Below, piece by piece: positions 1 through 7,356 of a stretch of DNA of 64,000 nucleotides (its first letter is position 1; every line of letters starts with the position of its first letter). This DNA comes from Gp7-AA6 sp036001245 (GTDB lineage: Bacteria; Acidobacteriota; Thermoanaerobaculia; UBA5066; Gp7-AA6): contig DASYUL010000049.1 in NCBI GenBank assembly GCA_036001245.1, forward strand, positions 62,001-126,000, written 5' to 3'. The translations under genes and the position numbers were made by a program. The notes below the pieces were generated by a model that did not search any database, was not told the origin of the DNA, and saw only the letters and a program-made list of their open reading frames with translations.

Positions 1-1717
1 GGGCGTTGTCCTCCGTCACTCCCTTTTCGAGATCTCGCACCTTGAAGTGCGCGCCGCGCGACTCCTGGCGCTGGAGCGCGCCTCGGGTCATGACTCGCGC
101 GAGCACGAGCATGTTGCGAAGCTGGTTGACGAAGGAGATCTCCCGGTTCGCGAACGGGCTCTTGTCCGGCAGTCCGATCCGGTTCCAGCGATCGGAGAGC
201 TCGTCCAGCTTGGTCTCGGTCTCCGAGAGCTTCGCGTCATGACGGATGACCGTGACGTTGTCGGTCATCCAGTCGCCCATCTCTTCGGCCAGACGGTGGG
301 GGTTCTCCGGCCCGGCGAGGCCGGCCAACCGCGTGAACTCCGACTCCCACTGCTTCTTCGCTCCCGCGAACGCGCCGTCCGCACTGGGCAGCTTGCCCGA
401 CGTCTCGCGCCCGTAGCGGACCATCGCGGGACCGCCGATCTTCCCCGCGTAGAGACACGCGACGAGCGAGTTCGCGCCGAGACGGTTCGCGCCGTGGTAC
501 TGGTAGTCGACCTCGCCGGCCGCGTAGAGACCGGGCACGTTCGTCGCCTGGTTGCGGGGGGAAGCCTCGTCCAGCGTCCCGTTGCTGGGGTCCGGCGCGT
601 AGTCCACCCAGAGCCCGCCCATCGAATAGTGCATGCCGGGAAAGACCTTCATCGGAACCTCGCGCGGGTCGTCGCCGACGAACTTCTCGTAGATCTCGAG
701 GATGCCGCCCAGCTTGACGTCGAGCTCGCGCCTCGGGATGTGCGTCAGGTCGAGGTACACCTCGCGCTTCCCGTCGATGCCGTAGCCCATCAGGCAGACC
801 TGGAAAATTTCGCGGGTGGCGATGTCGCGCGGCACCAGGTTGCCGTAGGCCGGGTATTTCTCCTCGAGGAAGTACCAGCGCTCCGACTCGGGGATCGATT
901 TGGGCGCCCGCTTGTCCCCCTGTTTGCGCGGCACCCATACGCGTCCGCCCTCGCCGCGCGCCGACTCGGACATCAGCCGCAGCTTGTCGGAACCGGGAAT
1001 GGACGTCGGATGGACCTGGATGAATTCCCCGTTCGCGTATCGAGCGCCCTCCCGGTACGCCGCCGCCGCCGCGGTCCCGGTGTTGATCACGGAGTTGGTC
1101 GAGCGGCCGAAGACGATGCCGGGGCCGCCGGTCGCGAGCATCACCGCGACCGCCGGAAACGCCTCGATTCTCATCGACACCCAGTCGAGGGCGACGATCC
1201 CGCGGCAGTTCCCGTCCCCGTCGCGCACGAGCCCCAGGAACTCCCACATCTCGTACTTCCGGACGAGCCCGGCGACCTCGAACCGCCGAACCTGCTCGTC
1301 GAGCGCGTAGAGCAGCTGCTGGCCGGTCGTCGCGCCGGCGAATGCGGTGCGGTGAAACTTCGTGCCGCCGAATCGCCGGAAGTCGAGGAGTCCTTCGGCG
1401 GTGCGGTTGAACATCACTCCCATGCGGTCGAGCAGGTTGATGATGCCGGGCGCCGCGTAGCACATCGCCTTGACCGGCGGCTGGTTCGCGAGGAAATCGC
1501 CGCCGTAAATCGTGTCGTCGAAGTGGATTTCGGGCGAGTCGCCCTCCCCCTTCGTGTTCACCGCGCCGTTGATGCCGCCCTGCGCGCAGACCGAGTGGCT
1601 GCGCTTGACCGGAACGATCGAGAAGAGATCGACGGCGCCGCCCATCTCCGCGACGCGGATCGCCGCCATGAGGCCGGCGAGCCCGCCGCCGACGACGATC
1701 ACGCGCTCCTCGCTCAC
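1..1717 (-). CDS. sdhA: Succinate dehydrogenase/fumarate reductase flavoprotein subunit (3' end cut by window)
   Basis: Oxidises succinate to fumarate with covalent FAD at the cytoplasmic face of the membrane, feeding electrons through an iron-sulfur subunit to the quinone-reducing SdhC. About 572 residues are visible. The N-terminus has the dinucleotide-binding VVGGGLAG (about 8-15) and HSVCAQGGINGA, whose His (about 41) is the usual flavin attachment site. Further in are HPTSIPGS, SESARGEGG and HYSMGGL, which form the dicarboxylate site in this family. The start is GTG at 1717, chosen because it overlaps the sdhC stop as GTGA. The C-terminus and any sdhB lie beyond base 1. It is the third gene of an mdh-sdhC-sdhA operon. 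Confidence 0.95.
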   Translation of the reverse strand, partial: MSEERVIVVGGGLAGLMAAIRVAEMGGAVDLFSIVPVKRSHSVCAQGGINGAVNTKGEGDSPEIHFDDTIYGGDFLANQPPVKAMCYAAPGIINLLDRMGVMFNRTAEGLLDFRRFGGTKFHRTAFAGATTGQQLLYALDEQVRRFEVAGLVRKYEMWEFLGLVRDGDGNCRGIVALDWVSMRIEAFPAVAVMLATGGPGIVFGRSTNSVINTGTAAAAAYREGARYANGEFIQVHPTSIPGSDKLRLMSESARGEGGRVWVPRKQGDKRAPKSIPESERWYFLEEKYPAYGNLVPRDIATREIFQVCLMGYGIDGKREVYLDLTHIPRRELDVKLGGILEIYEKFVGDDPREVPMKVFPGMHYSMGGLWVDYAPDPSNGTLDEASPRNQATNVPGLYAAGEVDYQYHGANRLGANSLVACLYAGKIGGPAMVRYGRETSGKLPSADGAFAGAKKQWESEFTRLAGLAGPENPHRLAEEMGDWMTDNVTVIRHDAKLSETETKLDELSDRWNRIGLPDKSPFANREISFVNQLRNMLVLARVMTRGALQRQESRGAHFKVRDLEKGVTEDNA

Positions 1718-2346
1718 GCGCGAAACGCCTGGATGGATCCGATCCCGAGAATCGACAGCACCACGAAGACGACGGCGGACACCCACATCATTCGCCGCTG
1801 CGCCCGCGGGCCGACCGTCAGCCCCCACACGATCGAAAACGACCAGATGCCGTTGGCGAGGTGGAACGTCGCCGAGAGGATCCCGGCGACGTAGAAGGCG
1901 TAGATCCACGGGTTCTCGACGGACGACTGCATCAGACGGAAGAGGTCGACGCTCTCGTGATCGCGGACGTTGACGAGACGGGTCGTCCAGAGGTGGAAGA
2001 TGACGAAGGCGAACAGGATGACGCCGGTCACGCGCTGGAAGAAGTACATCCAGTTGCGCACGTACCGGCTCGAGATCACGTTCGGGCGCGCGGTCCCGGT
2101 CACGAAGAGGCCGTAGACGCCGTGGAAGAAGAGTGGCAGAGCGATGACGCCGATCTCGAGCGCGAGCGCGAGCGGCATCTGCTGGAGCTGCCGGACCATC
2201 GCGTTGTAGGCCTCGGCGCCCCGGGTTGCCTGGTAGTTCTCATAGAGGTGGAACGCGAGATAGCCGCCGATCGGCACGATCCCGGACAGCGAGTGGAGGC
2301 GGCGCAGCCAGAAGTGGCGCTCTTCGCCGGTCACTTTTCCGCTCAA
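1714..2346 (-). CDS. sdhC: Succinate dehydrogenase cytochrome b558 subunit
   Basis: Membrane anchor and haem b/quinone subunit of complex II, 210 residues, resembling the Bacillus-type single-anchor SdhC with five membrane helices. Histidines lie in or next to the hydrophobic segments: RRLHSLSG (about 18), AFHLYEN (about 33), FFHGVYG (about 75), VIFHLWTTR and SATFHLANG. Such histidines ligate two haems in the family. The start appears to be TTG at 2346, overlapping the mdh stop as TTGA; no ATG fits better. The 3' end overlaps sdhA by four bases, so the three genes are almost certainly translationally coupled. Membrane topology is inferred from hydrophobicity only. Confidence 0.92.
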   Translation of the reverse strand: MSGKVTGEERHFWLRRLHSLSGIVPIGGYLAFHLYENYQATRGAEAYNAMVRQLQQMPLALALEIGVIALPLFFHGVYGLFVTGTARPNVISSRYVRNWMYFFQRVTGVILFAFVIFHLWTTRLVNVRDHESVDLFRLMQSSVENPWIYAFYVAGILSATFHLANGIWSFSIVWGLTVGPRAQRRMMWVSAVVFVVLSILGIGSIQAFRA

Positions 2347-3269
2347 ACGGTCAGGATGCGGAACAGCTCGCGTACCGAATCCGCCGAGCGCCCGAGCGCC
2401 GCCTTCTCCTCGGACGTGAGCTCGATCTCAACGATCTGCTCGACGCCGCCGCGCCCGAGCTTGACCGGCACCCCGAGATACACGCCGGACATCCCGTACT
2501 CCCCCTCGAGATAGACCGCGCACGGAAGGATCTTCTTCTCGTCCTTCAGGACCGACTCGACCATCTCGAGGACGGCGGCCGACGGCGCGTAGTAGGCGGA
2601 GCCGGTCTTGTAGTAATTGACGATCTCGATTCCGCCGTCCCGCGTACGCTGCACGATGGCGTCGAGGCGCTCCTTCGACAGGAGCTGCGTGATCGGAATG
2701 CCGGCGACCGTCGAGTAACGCGGCAGCGGAACCATCGTGTCGCCGTGGCCCCCCAGTACGAAGGCGTGTGTGCTCTCGACGGAGACGTTCAGCTCCTGGG
2801 CGAGAAACCAGCGCATCCGCGCCGAGTCGAGGATGCCCGCCATTCCGAAGACGCGTTCCCGGGGAAATCCGGAGACGCGGCGCGCCACCTCGCACATCGC
2901 GTCGAGCGGGTTGGACACCACGATCAGAATGGCGTCGGGCGATCGGGGAACCGCTTCGCGCACGACGGAGCCCACGATCTCCTGGTTCTTCTGGACGAGA
3001 TCGTCGCGGGACATGCCCGGCTTGCGGGCGAGGCCCGCGGTGATGACGATGACGTCCGAGCCAACCGACGGCTCGTAGCTGTTCGAGCCGATCATGCGCG
3101 CATCGAACTTTTCGACGGGCGCGGACTCCATGATGTCGAGCGCCTTCCCCTGGGGAATTCCGTCGATGATGTCGATCAGGACGACGTCCGCGATCTCCTT
3201 CTCGACGAGGCGCTGCGCGAGCGAGGCGCCGACGTTCCCGGCGCCCACGACGGTCACCTTCTGCCACAT
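2343..3269 (-). CDS. mdh: Malate dehydrogenase (LDH-like type)
   Basis: NAD-dependent interconversion of malate and oxaloacetate in the TCA cycle, 308 residues, the usual length for this bacterial group. The Rossmann motif is GAGNVG (about 9-14), followed by an acidic residue (VVLIDI) that selects NAD. The substrate loop has LARKPGMSRDDL, with the two arginines expected for a dicarboxylate. VSNPLDAM follows, and the catalytic His is in LGGHGDTMVP (about 177). It is first in an operon with sdhC and sdhA, placing two consecutive TCA steps together. A TACAAT hexamer lies 10 bases before the ATG, implying a very short leader. Confidence 0.96.
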   Translation of the reverse strand: MWQKVTVVGAGNVGASLAQRLVEKEIADVVLIDIIDGIPQGKALDIMESAPVEKFDARMIGSNSYEPSVGSDVIVITAGLARKPGMSRDDLVQKNQEIVGSVVREAVPRSPDAILIVVSNPLDAMCEVARRVSGFPRERVFGMAGILDSARMRWFLAQELNVSVESTHAFVLGGHGDTMVPLPRYSTVAGIPITQLLSKERLDAIVQRTRDGGIEIVNYYKTGSAYYAPSAAVLEMVESVLKDEKKILPCAVYLEGEYGMSGVYLGVPVKLGRGGVEQIVEIELTSEEKAALGRSADSVRELFRILTV

Positions 3270-3279
3270 GCGGGCGCGG

Positions 3280-3285
3280 ATTGTA
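3280..3285 (-). promoter_or_regulatory. -10 element of the mdh-sdhC-sdhA operon
   Basis: TACAAT on the minus strand, ending 10 bases before the mdh ATG. Its position implies a 5' leader of only a few bases. No convincing -35 box is seen. It faces a matching hexamer at 3341 for the divergent gene. Confidence 0.55.
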
Positions 3286-3340
3286 TCGGAAGGAAAGGGG
3301 TTGCCCGCGGCGGGTTCCGGGTCGGAAACCGGTCACCGCT

Positions 3341-3346
3341 TACAAT
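3341..3346 (+). promoter_or_regulatory. -10 element directly before the four-helix-bundle gene
   Basis: TACAAT followed by seven bases and then the GTG start at 3354. The distance fits transcription starting at or next to the start codon (leaderless mRNA). The -35 region is weak. Confidence 0.5.
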
Positions 3347-3353
3347 CGTCGGC

Positions 3354-3707
3354 GTGAACGAACGTCCGAATTACAAGAGCCATCCTCTCTGGAACGAGGC
3401 GATCTCGCTGACGCACGCGGCGTACGACCTTGCGGAACGCGTGCGGCCGTCGGATCCGATCACGGCGCGCCACCTCCGCCGCGCCGCGGTCGCCATCCCC
3501 GCTCACGTCGCGGGCGCCTTGACGGGCGATGAAGACGCGCGCCGCGATCACGTTCTGACGGCCCGCGGCGCGCTCGCCGAGGTTTCGCGTCAGGCCGGAC
3601 GTGCCGAGGCGGCCGGTGATGCCGCCGCCGAGCTCGCGCGGCGCGCCAGCGAGCTCGACCGCGCGGTCTCGTTCGAGCTCGGCGAAGCGGAAGGCGGGGT
3701 CTCCTGA
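3354..3707 (+). CDS. Four-helix-bundle protein (S23/IVP family)
   Basis: 117 residues of the small helical family first noticed inside 23S rRNA intervening sequences and also widespread on chromosomes. The signature is WNEAISLTHAAYDLAE near the N-terminus, then the RHLRRAAVAIPAHVAGA segment, which matches the family pattern of RRAavSIpaNIaEG. The usual Asn-Ile is His-Val here. Cellular role is unknown; family members form pentamers. The start is GTG at 3354, right after a TACAAT hexamer. The stop overlaps the next ATG as TGATG, so it heads a three-gene set with a membrane protein and a thioesterase. It is not linked to the 23S introns of this window. Confidence 0.8.
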   Translation: MNERPNYKSHPLWNEAISLTHAAYDLAERVRPSDPITARHLRRAAVAIPAHVAGALTGDEDARRDHVLTARGALAEVSRQAGRAEAAGDAAAELARRASELDRAVSFELGEAEGGVS

Positions 3708-4108
3708 TGGCCGCCGAGCCCGCGAGACCGACCCTCTATCTCGTCATCGCCGGCGCGCTCGTGCTCGCGGCCGCGGCGTTCTGGCTTCCGCGCTGGTGGG
3801 AGAACCGAGAGTACCGGCGTGCGGAGGCGATCGCGGGCATCGACGCGAAGATCCTCCCCGGAAAGCTCGCGGACGCGCGCGCGAAGGTCGATCCCGGGAT
3901 GGCCGCCCCGAAGGCCACCGCCGCGCTCGGCCAGCCCTCCATGGCGGTGAAGACGGAGGGCACGTCGACGCACGAGATCTGGACGTACTACTTCTCCGAC
4001 GGGACGCTGACGGTCAACCTGACCGACGGCGTCGTCGCACGGGCATCGACGGTGTTCGGCCCGCCCGACATCCGCAAGTCCAGGCGACCGCGCCGCATAT
4101 TCGGATGA
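3707..4108 (+). CDS. Membrane-anchored hypothetical protein with a SmpA/OmlA-like C-terminus
   Basis: 133 residues. One hydrophobic helix near the N-terminus (LYLVIAGALVLAAAAFWLP, about 10-28) is followed by an Arg/Glu-rich stretch. The C-terminal domain reads KATAALGQPSMAV then a Trp/Tyr-rich strand pattern (EIWTYYFSDGTLTV). That is the general shape of SmpA/OmlA-like domains, where a helix and a Gly-Pro turn precede a short beta-sheet. This resemblance is an impression, not a firm assignment. The start ATG overlaps the previous stop (TGATG) and its own stop overlaps the thioesterase ATG (ATGA), so it is probably co-translated with both. Confidence 0.6.
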   Translation: MAAEPARPTLYLVIAGALVLAAAAFWLPRWWENREYRRAEAIAGIDAKILPGKLADARAKVDPGMAAPKATAALGQPSMAVKTEGTSTHEIWTYYFSDGTLTVNLTDGVVARASTVFGPPDIRKSRRPRRIFG

Positions 4109-4500
4109 GCGGTCGCGCGGGCACCGAGACGGCGCGCAAAGAGCCTTCGATCCGCGTCGTCCTGATGCCCAAGGACACCAACGCTCACGGCACGATCTTC
4201 GGCGGCGTGATCCTCTCGTTCATCGATCAGGCGGCCGCGGTCGAAGCGAAGCAGCACGGCGCTTCCTTCATCGTCACCGTGGCGATGCGCGAAGTGGTCT
4301 TCCACGAGCCGGTCTACGTCGGCGACCTCGTTTCGTTCTACACGGGACTGGTGCGGATCGGCCGGACGTCCATCACGGTGTCCGTCGAAGTGTTCGCGCA
4401 GCGAGGAGAGGGAACCAGCGGAATGATCAAGGTGACCCAGGCCGAGGTGACGTTCGTCAACCTCGATAAAGACCGAAAGCCGCTTCCGATCCCGAGATAG
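4105..4500 (+). CDS. Acyl-CoA thioesterase, hotdog fold (YciA-like)
   Basis: 131 residues. Hydrolyses acyl-CoA thioesters to free acid and CoA; which chain length is not readable from sequence. The hotdog signature is TNAHGTIFGGVILSFIDQAA (about 25-44), with the Asp that acts in catalysis in this family. HEPVYVGDLVSFYTGLVRIG follows, and then the long strand region ending in EVTFVNLDKDRKPLPIP, typical of the acyl-CoA hydrolase group. The ATG overlaps the upstream stop as ATGA. A strong bidirectional terminator lies eight bases past the stop. Confidence 0.88.
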   Translation: MSGRAGTETARKEPSIRVVLMPKDTNAHGTIFGGVILSFIDQAAAVEAKQHGASFIVTVAMREVVFHEPVYVGDLVSFYTGLVRIGRTSITVSVEVFAQRGEGTSGMIKVTQAEVTFVNLDKDRKPLPIPR

Positions 4501-4507
4501 CGTTCAA

Positions 4508-4541
4508 AACGAAAGGTCCCGATTTCTCGGGACCTTCGTTT
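4508..4541. terminator. Bidirectional rho-independent terminator
   Basis: Perfect stem GGTCCCGA/TCGGGACC with a short TTTC loop, extended by AACGAA/TTCGTT. T-rich flanks are present on both strands (TTCGTTTCG on plus; TTTCGTTTTG on minus). It sits between the convergent thioesterase and histone-like genes and can end both transcripts. Confidence 0.85.
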
Positions 4542-4589
4542 CGCCAGCCGAGCAAGAGCCCGGCAATGGTTGCTCCGCTGAAACCTATC

Positions 4590-5177
4590 TTACCACTCCG
4601 ACTCTTCCTCTTCTTCCGGCACCGCGGTGGGGTCCGCCGGGAGCTCGACGTCGTCGTCGTCGTCGGAAATTTCCTCCAGCTCCGATTCGAGCTCCGCCTC
4701 TTCCACGGTTCCGGTTTCCAGCTCTTCCCCGCCTGTCGCCCCCGCCGTCACGCCGCTTGCCCACGGGGACTCGGGGCCTCCGCGGCCGCCCGCGGCGGTC
4801 GCGCCCGGGGAGCGCGACGAGCGACGTCCTGAGGAGGCTTCACGCGCGGGAGATGCGGTCGAGCGCGACGTCATCTTTCTCGCCGTGCTCCGGCCGCCGC
4901 GCGACTTGGAAGAGCTCGCCCGCGTTCTCTTCGGAGCGGCCTTGCGCGCCGTGCTCCGGCGGCTCGCAGTGGTGCGCTTGCGCGCCGTCGTCTTCTTGCG
5001 TGCGGTGCTCCGTTTGCGCGCCGGGCTCCCCTTCCGCGCCGTGCTCCGCTTGCGCGCCGGGCTCCGCTTGCGCGTCGATGCGCGGGAGCTCCTGCGGGCG
5101 CCGCCCGTCCGCCCCGCGGACGATCGGGAGGTCTTCCGGGAACCTCCGCGCCCTGCTTTTTTCGCTTTCTTGGCCAC
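4590..5177 (-). CDS. Histone H1-like basic protein with acidic tail
   Basis: 195 residues of extreme composition, probably DNA- or RNA-binding. It opens with AKKAKKAGRGGSRKTSR. A run of degenerate K/R-S/T-A-R units (RKRSPARKRSTARKGSPARK and more, about 35-90) follows, resembling eukaryotic H1 tails and bacterial Hc1/H1-like proteins. The last 50 residues are strongly acidic (EEISDDDDDVELP, EEEEESEW). The protein is therefore a polyampholyte whose tail could mask the basic half. The start is GTG at 5177 with GGAGGT seven bases upstream; an in-frame extension further upstream would run through a tandem DNA repeat and is rejected. No folded domain is visible. Confidence 0.75.
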   Translation of the reverse strand: MAKKAKKAGRGGSRKTSRSSAGRTGGARRSSRASTRKRSPARKRSTARKGSPARKRSTARKKTTARKRTTASRRSTARKAAPKRTRASSSKSRGGRSTARKMTSRSTASPAREASSGRRSSRSPGATAAGGRGGPESPWASGVTAGATGGEELETGTVEEAELESELEEISDDDDDVELPADPTAVPEEEEESEW

Positions 5178-5189
5178 GTCAACCTCCGT

Positions 5190-5281
5190 GAACTGCAGCG
5201 GGTGCAGGTCCGAGGGGCCTGTCCCCGCGACAACTGAACTGCAGCGAGTGCAGGCCCGCGGGGCCTGTCCCCGCGACAACT
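5190..5281. repeat. Two tandem copies of a 46-bp repeat
   Basis: Copies at 5190-5235 and 5236-5281 differ at only a few positions. Each begins GAACTGCAGCG, contains a GGGGCC..GGxCCC-type palindromic core and ends CGCGACAACT. They lie just upstream of the histone-like gene start, so they form or interrupt its promoter region. Confidence 0.9.
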
Positions 5282-5391
5282 TCTGTACCGGCGTCCGCCG
5301 GAGTTCGGATCATACAATTCGAAGTTTGTCCACGCGAGTCGAGCCGGATGCCGAACGCGGGCGCGCGGGCGCGCGCGGCTCGAGGGTGAGG

Positions 5392-5979
5392 ATGATTCCG
5401 CGACCTGGCGGCCTCACGATCGAGATCCGTCCTCTCGTGCGCTCCCGGGCCTGGCGGCTCCGCCTGGTCGTCGGAGCGGTGATCGTCGTGGTCGCCGCCC
5501 TCTTCGGGGTTTCCCGGCTCGTTCCGCTCTGGGAGACGAGCCTCCGGCGCGGGAGCTTCGGTGAACTGCCGCTGTCGCTTCTCGTCTTCCTGTCCCTGGC
5601 CGTGGGGATATCGACCCCCCTCACGTTGATCGGTCTCGCCGCGCTCGCGTTCGCGGAAGAGACGGTCGACGTGACCCCGGCTGAGGTCGTCATATCGACG
5701 TCGGCCTTCGAGAGGACCCGCGTCCGGAGAATCCCCCTGTCCGAGCTCGACTGCTGGCGCGAGACGTGGACGCCCCTGCCCCCCTGGTGGAGCTGGAGCG
5801 TGACCCGGCTCGCGGCGAAGTCCGGCGGTCGCCTGCACCCGATTGCCGGCGGCGCCGGACCGAGGGAGAAGCGCCGAATCGGGCTCGCACTCGCGCAGGC
5901 GACCGGCCGGCCGCTTCTGGCTGACTTCGGAAGAGTTATTGCCCCGGAAGGCCCGAGCCATCTGGGCCCCCGCCCCTGA
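5392..5979 (+). CDS. Hypothetical two-helix membrane protein
   Basis: 195 residues, not recognised. Two hydrophobic helices lie in the first half (LRLVVGAVIVVVAALFGV, about 23-40, and LSLLVFLSLAVGISTPL, about 60-77). A soluble part follows in which EETVDVTPAEVVISTSAFER and RRIPLSELDCWRE resemble a bacterial PH-like (YdbT/DUF304-type) strand pattern. PPWWSWSVTRLAAKSGGR comes next. The ATG at 5392 follows a purine-rich GAGGGTGAGG. It stands alone between the histone-like gene and the helicase. The PH-like reading is tentative. Confidence 0.5.
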   Translation: MIPRPGGLTIEIRPLVRSRAWRLRLVVGAVIVVVAALFGVSRLVPLWETSLRRGSFGELPLSLLVFLSLAVGISTPLTLIGLAALAFAEETVDVTPAEVVISTSAFERTRVRRIPLSELDCWRETWTPLPPWWSWSVTRLAAKSGGRLHPIAGGAGPREKRRIGLALAQATGRPLLADFGRVIAPEGPSHLGPRP

Positions 5980-6009
5980 CACCGACTCCTGACACCTGTC
6001 TTGCACACC

Positions 6010-6015
6010 TACAAT
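6010..6015 (+). promoter_or_regulatory. -10 element before the DEAD-box helicase
   Basis: TACAAT ends six bases before GTG at 6022. CTGACA 15 bases upstream (5989-5994) could be the -35 box. The spacing predicts a leaderless transcript. Confidence 0.5.
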
Positions 6016-6021
6016 GAGGTC

Positions 6022-7332
6022 GTGTCGACGCTCGAAGGAGCTCCCCACCGCCACCTGACGGAGACGCCGCTCTCCTCCTACGACCTGCCCGACGAGGTCC
6101 GCCGCGGAATCGCGGACGCCGGCTTCCTCTTCGCGACCCCGATCCAGGAGAAGACCCTCCCGATCGCGCTCGCCGGCCGGGACGTCGCGGGCCAGGCCCA
6201 GACCGGCACCGGCAAGACGGCGGCTTACCTGATCGCGACTTTCACACGCCTCCTCCGCTCGCATCCGAAAACCGAGCGGCGCGGCCCGCGGGCGCTCGTC
6301 GTGGCGCCCACCCGTGAGCTCACCGTCCAGATCGATGCCGAGGCAAAGCTGCTCGGCGCCCACACGGGTCTCTCGACCCTGGCCGTTTTCGGCGGCATCG
6401 ACTACCGCAAGCAGCGCGACGCGCTGCGGAAACGACCGGACCTCCTCGTCGGCACGCCGGGCCGGCTCCTCGACTACGAGCAGCAGGGGGCGACGACGTT
6501 TCGAGACGTCGAGGTGTTGATCATCGACGAGGCCGATCGGATGTTCGACATGGGCTTCATCCGCGATCTCCGCCGGATCCTGCGACGATGTGCGCCCTAC
6601 GACCGCCGGCAGACGATGCTGTTTTCCGCCACGCTCTCACCCCGCGTGATGGAGCTCGCCTATGAGCACACGAACAACGCCGAAAAGATCGAGGTCGAGC
6701 CCGAGCGGGTCGGAGCGCACGGGATCACCGAGGTTCTCTACCACGTCTCGACGGGGGAGAAGGTCGCGCTCCTCCTGGGTCTGCTGGCGAAGGAAGGCGG
6801 CAGCCGGATCCTGATTTTCGTCAACCGGCGCACGACGGCGGTCGACCTCGTCCGCGCGCTCTCGGCCAACGGCTATCCGACGCGCGCGCTGGCCGGAAAC
6901 GTGCCGCAGGACAAGAGGCTGAAGATCCTCCGGGAGTTCAAGGAGGGACGTCTCGCCGTCCTGGTCGCCACCGACGTCGCCTCGCGCGGGCTGCACATCG
7001 AGGGGGTGTCGCACGTCATCAACTACGACCTGCCGCAGGACGCCGAGGACTACGTTCACCGGATCGGGCGGACCGGACGCGCCGGCGCGCTCGGGACGGC
7101 GGTCTCGATCGCGTGCGAGGACTACGTGTTCTCGCTCGACGCGATCCAGATGCTGATCGGGCGACCGATCCCGGTCGAGTGGGCGCCCGCGGAGATCCTT
7201 CAGGCGGGCCGGAACTTCGTGGAGACAAAGCCCCGCCGCCGGGCGTCTCTCCCGGCCCGCAGACCGCCGTCGCGGCCGAGCGCCGCACCGGTCACCTATG
7301 GACGGGAGAAGCGGAAGAGCCGGAGGCGATAG
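6022..7332 (+). CDS. DEAD-box ATP-dependent RNA helicase
   Basis: About 436 residues. Unwinds RNA duplexes with ATP; bacterial relatives (RhlE/CsdA types) act in ribosome assembly and RNA decay. Motifs in order: the Q-motif region (F...TPIQEKTLP), I AQTGTGKTAAY, Ia APTRELTVQ, GG, TPGRLLD, II DEAD (LIIDEADRMFDMGF), III SAT, IV ILIFVNRR, V ATDVASRGLHIEGV, VI HRIGRTGRAG. A short Arg-rich tail follows. The start is taken as GTG 6022, just after a TACAAT hexamer; TTG at 6001 is in frame but lies upstream of that hexamer. Its TAG stop is formed by the edge of the transposase unit's left inverted repeat. Confidence 0.93.
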   Translation: MSTLEGAPHRHLTETPLSSYDLPDEVRRGIADAGFLFATPIQEKTLPIALAGRDVAGQAQTGTGKTAAYLIATFTRLLRSHPKTERRGPRALVVAPTRELTVQIDAEAKLLGAHTGLSTLAVFGGIDYRKQRDALRKRPDLLVGTPGRLLDYEQQGATTFRDVEVLIIDEADRMFDMGFIRDLRRILRRCAPYDRRQTMLFSATLSPRVMELAYEHTNNAEKIEVEPERVGAHGITEVLYHVSTGEKVALLLGLLAKEGGSRILIFVNRRTTAVDLVRALSANGYPTRALAGNVPQDKRLKILREFKEGRLAVLVATDVASRGLHIEGVSHVINYDLPQDAEDYVHRIGRTGRAGALGTAVSIACEDYVFSLDAIQMLIGRPIPVEWAPAEILQAGRNFVETKPRRRASLPARRPPSRPSAAPVTYGREKRKSRRR

Positions 7333-7356
7333 GGGTCAGGCAGGGAGTTCGGCCTT
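7331..7356 (+). repeat. Left terminal inverted repeat of the rayT unit
   Basis: Begins AGGGGTCAGGCAGGG. Matches the reverse complement of 8356-8381 except at two adjacent central positions. It overlaps the stop codons of both the helicase and the transposase gene. Confidence 0.85.

Noticed and set aside
47..1894. Long plus-strand frame opposite sdhA
   Set aside because: It is an antisense shadow typical of GC-rich DNA. The minus strand carries unmistakable SdhA motifs.
3354..3707. Four-helix-bundle gene as evidence of a 23S intervening sequence here
   Set aside because: The gene is more than 30 kb from the rRNA operon and the 23S inserts are group I introns, so only a family resemblance remains.
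5190..5281. 46-bp repeat considered as part of the histone-like coding sequence
   Set aside because: The frame is open upstream only by chance. GTG 5177 has a proper GGAGGT site and removes a Cys-containing repeat segment unlike the rest of the protein.
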